From Kiritimatiellia bacterium (GTDB lineage: Bacteria > Verrucomicrobiota > Kiritimatiellia > RFP12 > UBA1067), in NCBI GenBank assembly GCA_016302985.1, contig JAEDMN010000045.1, forward strand, positions 1-15,734: 15,734 nt of DNA, given 5' to 3'. The notes beneath the pieces are model-generated. The model had not been told where the DNA came from. It saw nothing but the letters and a program-made list of their open reading frames with translations, and searched no databases. Of the stretch, positions 10,944 to 15,734 are shown in pieces (the stretch's first letter is position 1; every line of letters begins with the position of its first letter). The position numbers and the translations under genes are program-made.

Positions 10944-13900
10944 ATGATGAGGGCAAAGGTTCTATTCCTGTTCGGTCTGGCGTGCACGGGGGTGCTGTCG
11001 GCGCGGACGGTCGCGCTGTGGCCGCTGGAGGTGACGGCGGACGGCCGTTTCGACGGGCGCTGCGCGATCGATTCCCAGAACGACCTGGGCGCCATCGACG
11101 AGTCCTGGCGCGTGGACGCGGGAACCGGCTGGGCGCTGCCGCCGAATCCGGACGCGAGTCCGCTCCGCATCCGCGAGGCGCTGAACAGCCGGGGCGTCGC
11201 CTACGCGAACAGCGCGACGAGGGGCGTGATCTGCAACGACGTCACGGGGCGCCGGCTCGGTCGCGACCGGGACTTCACGATCGAAGGCTGGTTCAAGCTC
11301 GACGCGCTGCCGGAGCAGGACAAGTTCGGCGTCGTCGTCACCGCGTTCAACCAGACCAACGACTCGAAGCACCGCTGGACGTTGACGCTCCGCCGCCGGC
11401 CGTCCGAATCCTACGCCTGCACCTGGATCCTCTGGGCGAACGGCGGCACCGACACCGTCTTCTCCGCCTACGAGAGCGTCGAGGCCTCGGAGGCCGCGCT
11501 CCTCGGCAAGTGGATCCACCTCGCGCTCGTCCACACCGCGCTGAAGGACGGACGAGACGGCTGGTCGCTCTATCTCGACGGCGAGAAGGTCGGCGACACG
11601 CTCTCCTTCCGGGGAGGCGAGGAGAGCTACGTGAACGGCTCGATCGACCTCTTCGGACGGCGCACGAACACGGACAACAACCTGCTCGGGTCGTTCGACT
11701 ACTGGCGCATCTCCGACACGTGCCTGGAGCCGTCCCAGTTCCTCAACGCCGGAGGCGGCCCGGGGACGCGGATCGGGAACGACACGGTCGCCTACTGGCC
11801 GCTGGACGTTACGCCGAACGGCGGCGTGGACGGACGCGACGCCGTGGGCGAGTCTCCGCTGACGGGCGGGATCGGTTTCCTGGGCATGTCCAGTTTCCAA
11901 GCCTGTCGCGCGGGCGCGTCCGAGGCCTGCGCGTTCGCGGGCAATCCGCCGAATCCGACGGTCACGCTGCCGGACGGCAACGCGGGGTCGCTGCAGGGCG
12001 CGGTCACGAGCGCGAACATCCAGATCGACGGCGCGATGCTGAACCTGGGCGGCGACTTCACGGTCGAGGGCTGGTTCGCGCCGCGCACCAGCGACCGTCC
12101 GAAGAAGGGCGCGTCCGAACAGTCCGTCTGCTACCTCTTCGGCACGCGCCCGGACTATGGAAAGGGCTGGAACCTCGAGTACCGCGCCTACGGCGAGAAA
12201 AACGTCTCCTTCGTCATCTACTGCAAGGACCAGACCGACGTCGCGCTCGTCGACAACGCGACCGTCAGCGGCTCGTATGACATGGCGAACTGGTACGACC
12301 GTTGGCACCACGTGGCGCTCACGTACGACGCCGACGGCGGGGCGCAGGGCTTCGGCCGCTGGGAGCTGTTCATCGACGGGACGCGGACGGGCGGCTACGA
12401 CAACCTCCGCGCCGCGGAGCCGGTCACCGACGCGCGTCCGTTCTGCCCCGGTGGCCGCGGAAACGTCGCGGGCCGCAGCTTCCAGGGGAAGATGGACTGC
12501 CTGCGCGTCTGCACGGCCGTGCTCGCGCCCGAACAGTTCATGTGCACGGCGAATGGCACGGCGGCGACGTCCGTCTACGGCCTCTGGCCGCTCAACGTGG
12601 CGAACGGCGTCGACCTCGATCTCCGCGACGTCTCCGGCAACGGACGTCACTTCGCCGACTTCGACAGCCAGCGCGACAGGCAGCAGATCACGCCCGTGCC
12701 CGGCGAGGCGCCGGTCATCACGAACCCCGATCCCACGCCGGGCTTCCGCGGCGACCGGACGAAGCTGCACGGCAGCGCGGGCTTCCGCAAGCTGAGCGGC
12801 TCCAACCAGCACCGGTCCTGCCTTGTGACCGGCAGCTCGCTCGTGCTGGACGCCCTGACGGGCCGTGAGAATTATACCCTGGAGTGCTACTACAAGCGGG
12901 ACGCCGCGGCGACCCAGGGGCAGGAATGCCTCTTCGTCGTCTGCAACAACGCGAAGGCCCGCGTGCGCATCTTCCGCAAGGCGGACGGTCTCTACGTCTG
13001 GGAGAACGTCAGCGCCTCCACCGATCTCAAGGACACGAATATCCCCGGCACGGCCGACAGCGACCTGGTCGCGGGCGTCTGGTACCACATCGCGCTCGTC
13101 CACACGATGGAGACGGTCGACGGCGTGGAGAAGACGATGTGGCGCGTCTACGTGGACGGCGTGCTGAAGGGGACCGCGTCGCAGACGGCCAAGGTGTGGG
13201 TCGACACGGACTTCAACGCGCTGGCCGTCGGTGGCCGCTGGTTCAGCGACAACAACAGCGTGAACGGCAATCTGTCGTCCGTGCGTCTGAGCCGCGTCGC
13301 GCTCGCGCCGGAGGACTTCCTCTGCGCCGCGCCGAAGCTGCCGGCGGCGCCCACGGGCACGGCGGCCTACTGGCCGCTCGACGCGTCCGGCGCGGGACTC
13401 GGCAACCTCGCCGAACCGGGCCTGCCGCTTGTCGTCGAAGGCACCGCCGCGCCGCAGGACGAGAAGGCCGTCCCCTCGATTCCCCGGACGTCCGCGCTGG
13501 CGGACCTGGTCACGGGCGCCGCGCGCCGGAACGGCGGCTCGTACGCGCTCGGTTCCGCGGGCGCGCTCCGCGCGGCGACCGTCGGCAACGCGCTGTCGCT
13601 GCGGACGCCGTTCACGGTCGAAGGCTGGCTCAAGTGGACGCCCGGCGCGGGGACGGCGGACGAGGACCTCGTCGTCGCCGGCGATCCCGACGGACACGGC
13701 GTGCGGATCTTCATCGACAAGTCGGGCGCGACGCCCCGCCTGAAGGTGAAGGCGCGCGGCCTCTGGCCGTGCACGCCGTGGATCGACACCGCGTTCGACG
13801 CGGATCTGTCGCCGTTCGCGAATACCTGGACGCATGTCGCCGTCGTCTACGATTCGTCCGACTACACGGGCAGCTGGACGCTGTACGCGGACGGGAAGCC

Positions 13901-14093
13901 GCTCGGCGCGAAGATCTACAACTTCTACCATCCCTCCTACACGGACGCCTTCGCCGTCACGCATCTGCGCCTCGGTTCGACGTCCGCGCCGCTCTCCGGC
14001 GTCGTCGACATGTGGCGCGTGACGATGTCCGCGCTCACGCCCGCGGAGTTCCTCTGGGACACCCCGAAGGGCGCGACGATCTTCATCCGGTAG
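10944..14093 (+). CDS. Secreted protein with four tandem LamG (concanavalin-like) domains
   Basis: This encodes 1,049 residues (1,048 if the second ATG is used). The signal peptide MMRAKVLFLFGLACTGVLSA covers residues 1-20. The rest is four units of ~262 residues starting near 21, 282, 545 and 806. Each opens with a WPL strand (VALWPLEV, VAYWPLDV, YGLWPLNV, AAYWPLDA). Each continues with a core (FTIEGWFK, FTVEGWFA, YTLECYYK, FTVEGWLK), a W-x-H-x-A-x-V/T strand leading to a YLDGE/FIDGT/YVDGV/YADGK hairpin, and a closing motif (YWRISDTCLEPSQF, CLRVCTAVLAPEQF, SVRLSRVALAPEDF, MWRVTMSALTPAEF). These are laminin-G-like jelly rolls, which often bind glycans or calcium. No catalytic domain, membrane anchor or sorting tail is seen. 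Promoter and operator placement suggest control by the divergent XylR-like regulator. Confidence 0.85.
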   Translation: MMRAKVLFLFGLACTGVLSARTVALWPLEVTADGRFDGRCAIDSQNDLGAIDESWRVDAGTGWALPPNPDASPLRIREALNSRGVAYANSATRGVICNDVTGRRLGRDRDFTIEGWFKLDALPEQDKFGVVVTAFNQTNDSKHRWTLTLRRRPSESYACTWILWANGGTDTVFSAYESVEASEAALLGKWIHLALVHTALKDGRDGWSLYLDGEKVGDTLSFRGGEESYVNGSIDLFGRRTNTDNNLLGSFDYWRISDTCLEPSQFLNAGGGPGTRIGNDTVAYWPLDVTPNGGVDGRDAVGESPLTGGIGFLGMSSFQACRAGASEACAFAGNPPNPTVTLPDGNAGSLQGAVTSANIQIDGAMLNLGGDFTVEGWFAPRTSDRPKKGASEQSVCYLFGTRPDYGKGWNLEYRAYGEKNVSFVIYCKDQTDVALVDNATVSGSYDMANWYDRWHHVALTYDADGGAQGFGRWELFIDGTRTGGYDNLRAAEPVTDARPFCPGGRGNVAGRSFQGKMDCLRVCTAVLAPEQFMCTANGTAATSVYGLWPLNVANGVDLDLRDVSGNGRHFADFDSQRDRQQITPVPGEAPVITNPDPTPGFRGDRTKLHGSAGFRKLSGSNQHRSCLVTGSSLVLDALTGRENYTLECYYKRDAAATQGQECLFVVCNNAKARVRIFRKADGLYVWENVSASTDLKDTNIPGTADSDLVAGVWYHIALVHTMETVDGVEKTMWRVYVDGVLKGTASQTAKVWVDTDFNALAVGGRWFSDNNSVNGNLSSVRLSRVALAPEDFLCAAPKLPAAPTGTAAYWPLDASGAGLGNLAEPGLPLVVEGTAAPQDEKAVPSIPRTSALADLVTGAARRNGGSYALGSAGALRAATVGNALSLRTPFTVEGWLKWTPGAGTADEDLVVAGDPDGHGVRIFIDKSGATPRLKVKARGLWPCTPWIDTAFDADLSPFANTWTHVAVVYDSSDYTGSWTLYADGKPLGAKIYNFYHPSYTDAFAVTHLRLGSTSAPLSGVVDMWRVTMSALTPAEFLWDTPKGATIFIR

Positions 14094-14105
14094 GCGGGCG
14101 GGGAC

Positions 14106-14168
14106 GTGGAACGTAGAAGGTTGAAGGTAGAAAGTAGAAGACTGAAGGTAGAAGGTTGAAGGTTGATG
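14106..14168. repeat. Nine tandem heptads of consensus GTWGAAG
   Basis: Nine consecutive 7-base units fill 63 bases: gtggaac, gtagaag, gttgaag, gtagaaa, gtagaag, actgaag, gtagaag, gttgaag, gttgatg. The array starts 12 bases after the four-LamG stop codon and runs straight into the hairpin at 14173-14194. Similar heptad arrays are, from memory, scattered between genes in Lentisphaerae, Kiritimatiellota and Verrucomicrobia. One strand is almost pure purine plus T. It is not a CRISPR: there are no spacers. Confidence 0.75.
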
Positions 14169-14172
14169 GTAG

Positions 14173-14194
14173 GGTCCGTTGTCCCCAACGGACC
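14173..14194. repeat. Perfect 9-bp stem-loop between the four-LamG and sialidase genes
   Basis: GGTCCGTTG (14173-14181), loop TCCC, CAACGGACC (14186-14194). Preceded by ATGGTAG and followed by GC, it shares its outer sequence with the left end of the element at 2206-2337. It sits in the intergenic leader of the sialidase-fold gene and lacks a T tract, so it is more likely a dispersed repeat or an RNA-stabilising hairpin than a terminator. Confidence 0.55.
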
Positions 14195-14212
14195 GCAAGG
14201 ATTGGACTGCGC

Positions 14213-15721
14213 ATGAAAAAAATCTTTTTCGCCACGGTGTTCCTGCTGGCGGCCGGCGCGTCGGCGTATGAGCCGATCGTCCTACAGGCGAAGGACTTCT
14301 CGCTGGCGACGGGGAATCCCTCGCTGCAGATGTGGCAGAAGGATGCGGCCGTGGTGCCCGTGTGGTCGCTTTCGGGCGGACAGCTCGGACAGTCCGTCGT
14401 CGCGACGACGCCTCCGCTTCCGGCGGACTGCGGGGGCGTGAAGATCGAGCTCCTCGTCGTCAACAACGAGAAGACGGCGAACGACACGTTCACGGACGTC
14501 TACCGCGTCGACGTGGCCGAACTCGTGCCTGGCGTGCCGGTGAAGACCACGAGCGGGAAGCCCGTGATGAACCGCCTCGCGCCGCAGCCCTGGACGCTGC
14601 GTGGACTCGAGATTGAATCGTACGTGGTCGTGCAGGGCGGCGCGCCGCTCACGCTGCGTGTCCGCCGCGAGCCGGGCGACCGGTCCGACACCTACGACCG
14701 TCCGTCCGGACTCGTCCAGGTGCGCGTGACGCCGCTCGCCGCGCCGCCGAAGGCCTTCAAGGTCGAGGACCGTCCGGGCTACAACTCCTGGCCGATGATG
14801 CAGTCCATCGGCGACAAGCTTGTCTGCACCTACAGCCGCGGCTCGGGCCACACGATCGACGAGGGCATCCGCGACGCCTATGCGCGCACGTCGACGGACG
14901 GCGGCCGCACCTGGACGCCGGAGGTCTGCTTCGCGAAGGATCCGGGCGTGGGCGAGGTGATGATCGGCAAGGGGACCGACCTCAACGGCGCCGCGCTCTT
15001 CTGGGTGCGCTGCTTCGGGAAGCCGAAGGCGCATCACGACCTCTACCGCACGACGGACGGCGTGACGTTCGAGAAGATCGCCGAGCCCGAGCTGAGTCCG
15101 TTTCCGATGCAGATCACGGACATCTTCCACGTGGACGGCAAGCTGATGGCGCTCTGGTTCGCCACGCGCTACCGGGAGGGCGAGGACGACAACCACTGGG
15201 GCACGTTGACGAGCGAGGACAACGGCCGCACCTGGAAGCAGACGACCATGGAGCTCGTCCGCCAGAAGGCCGAGCTGCCGACGGAGCCGTGCGTGGTCAA
15301 CCTCGGCGGCGGCCGCTTGCTCGGCCTCGCCCGCACGGAGAACGGCGGCGATTCGCTCGCGAGCCAGTTCCAGCTGACCTCCCTCGACAACGGCGTCACC
15401 TGGAAGAAGACACGCACGAACATCCGCGACGTCCTGGCCTCCTCGCCCTCGCTCATCTACGACAGGGAGACGGGGCTCGTCTACAACTACTACTACGAGC
15501 GCGGCCGCCACGTCGTGAAGTGCCGCGTGGCGAAGGCGGACGCCATCTTCGACCATCCCTTCGACTGGCCCCTGCCGCAGCCCGTGCTGATCGGCGACGA
15601 GAAGCGTCCGCACGACGCCGGCAACGTGAACGCCGTCGAGATGAACGGCCACCACTACCTCACCTACTACTCGGGCACGGACAAGGACACGGCGGTGTAT
15701 GTCGCGCCCGGTCTCAAGTGA
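14213..15721 (+). CDS. Secreted sialidase-fold (BNR/Asp-box) protein with N-terminal beta-sandwich
   Basis: This encodes 502 residues. MKKIFFATVFLLAAGASA is a clear signal peptide, which fixes the start at 14213; a TTG at 14156 would add 19 residues read from the heptad/hairpin region. Residues ~19-178 are a beta-sandwich of unassigned family. Residues ~180-502 form a six-bladed sialidase-type propeller with Asp boxes STDGGRTW (227-234), a degenerate TTDGVTF (280-286), SEDNGRTW (334-341) and SLDNGVTW (390-397). The segment RPGYNSWPMMQSIGDKLVCTYSRGSGH occupies the place of the usual Y/F-R-I-P entry motif, so the canonical form is absent. It could be an exo-sialidase or a propeller acting on another acidic or terminal sugar. 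A weak AAGGA (14197-14201) is the only ribosome site. No separate promoter is seen, so read-through from the four-LamG gene is likely. Confidence 0.78.
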   Translation: MKKIFFATVFLLAAGASAYEPIVLQAKDFSLATGNPSLQMWQKDAAVVPVWSLSGGQLGQSVVATTPPLPADCGGVKIELLVVNNEKTANDTFTDVYRVDVAELVPGVPVKTTSGKPVMNRLAPQPWTLRGLEIESYVVVQGGAPLTLRVRREPGDRSDTYDRPSGLVQVRVTPLAAPPKAFKVEDRPGYNSWPMMQSIGDKLVCTYSRGSGHTIDEGIRDAYARTSTDGGRTWTPEVCFAKDPGVGEVMIGKGTDLNGAALFWVRCFGKPKAHHDLYRTTDGVTFEKIAEPELSPFPMQITDIFHVDGKLMALWFATRYREGEDDNHWGTLTSEDNGRTWKQTTMELVRQKAELPTEPCVVNLGGGRLLGLARTENGGDSLASQFQLTSLDNGVTWKKTRTNIRDVLASSPSLIYDRETGLVYNYYYERGRHVVKCRVAKADAIFDHPFDWPLPQPVLIGDEKRPHDAGNVNAVEMNGHHYLTYYSGTDKDTAVYVAPGLK

Positions 15722-15734
15722 CGTCGGAGCCTCC

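Noticed and set aside
14106..14168. CRISPR array
   Set aside because: Units are 7 bases with no spacers; it is a simple tandem repeat.
10962..14198. Minus-strand frame of about 1,080 codons opposite the four-LamG gene
   Set aside because: Same GC artefact. Its N-terminal repeats come from translating the heptad array, and the plus strand has strong domain, signal peptide, promoter and ribosome-site evidence.
14156..14212. Longer sialidase-fold protein starting at TTG 14156
   Set aside because: The added residues translate the heptad and hairpin sequence and would bury the signal peptide.

Overview
The window looks like a chromosomal piece of a GC-rich bacterium from the Planctomycetes-Verrucomicrobia-Chlamydiae group, most plausibly Kiritimatiellota or a neighbouring Verrucomicrobia/Lentisphaerae lineage. 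This is inference from four things: large secreted LamG and autotransporter-associated beta-strand (PATR) proteins, a hybrid XylR-type regulator beside glycosidases, heptad GTWGAAG repeats, and extended -10 promoters (TGnTAnnnT). No rRNA, tRNA or taxonomic marker gene is present, so the lineage is not proven.

Layout. (1) 1-1167: the 3' end of a HipA-like kinase gene and an overlapping DUF3037 gene. They have visibly lower GC and mixed third-codon positions, unlike everything to the right. (2) 1168-1693: no convincing protein gene, but a run of strong hairpins. (3) 1694-2053: a small zinc-ribbon/DUF4177 protein. (4) 2054-2490: intergenic, with a 132-bp composite inverted repeat and a promoter. 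(5) 2491-7602: a secreted protein of about 1,700 residues with two LamG-like regions and PATR repeats. (6) 7777-9618: a secreted GH27 alpha-galactosidase-type enzyme with a CBM6/35-like C-terminus. (7) 9602-10756 on the minus strand: a XylR-like regulator (sugar-binding domain plus AraC HTH), overlapping the GH27 3' end by 17 bp. (8) 10757-10943: a divergent regulatory region with a 13-bp direct repeat. (9) 10944-14093: a secreted protein built of four tandem LamG units. (10) 14094-14212: heptad repeats and a hairpin. (11) 14213-15721: a secreted sialidase-fold protein with four Asp-box-type motifs.

How it may work together (inference). Genes 2491-15721 read as a small glycan-foraging locus. 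Two very large exported proteins could bind glycan or form surface structure. A GH27 enzyme and a sialidase-fold protein could trim terminal sugars. A regulator that pairs a sugar-sensing domain with an AraC DNA-binding domain lies between them, with a candidate operator in front of the four-LamG gene. No transporter, SusC/D pair or intracellular sugar-catabolism gene is in the window. The HipA-like/DUF3037 pair is a separate, compositionally foreign module.
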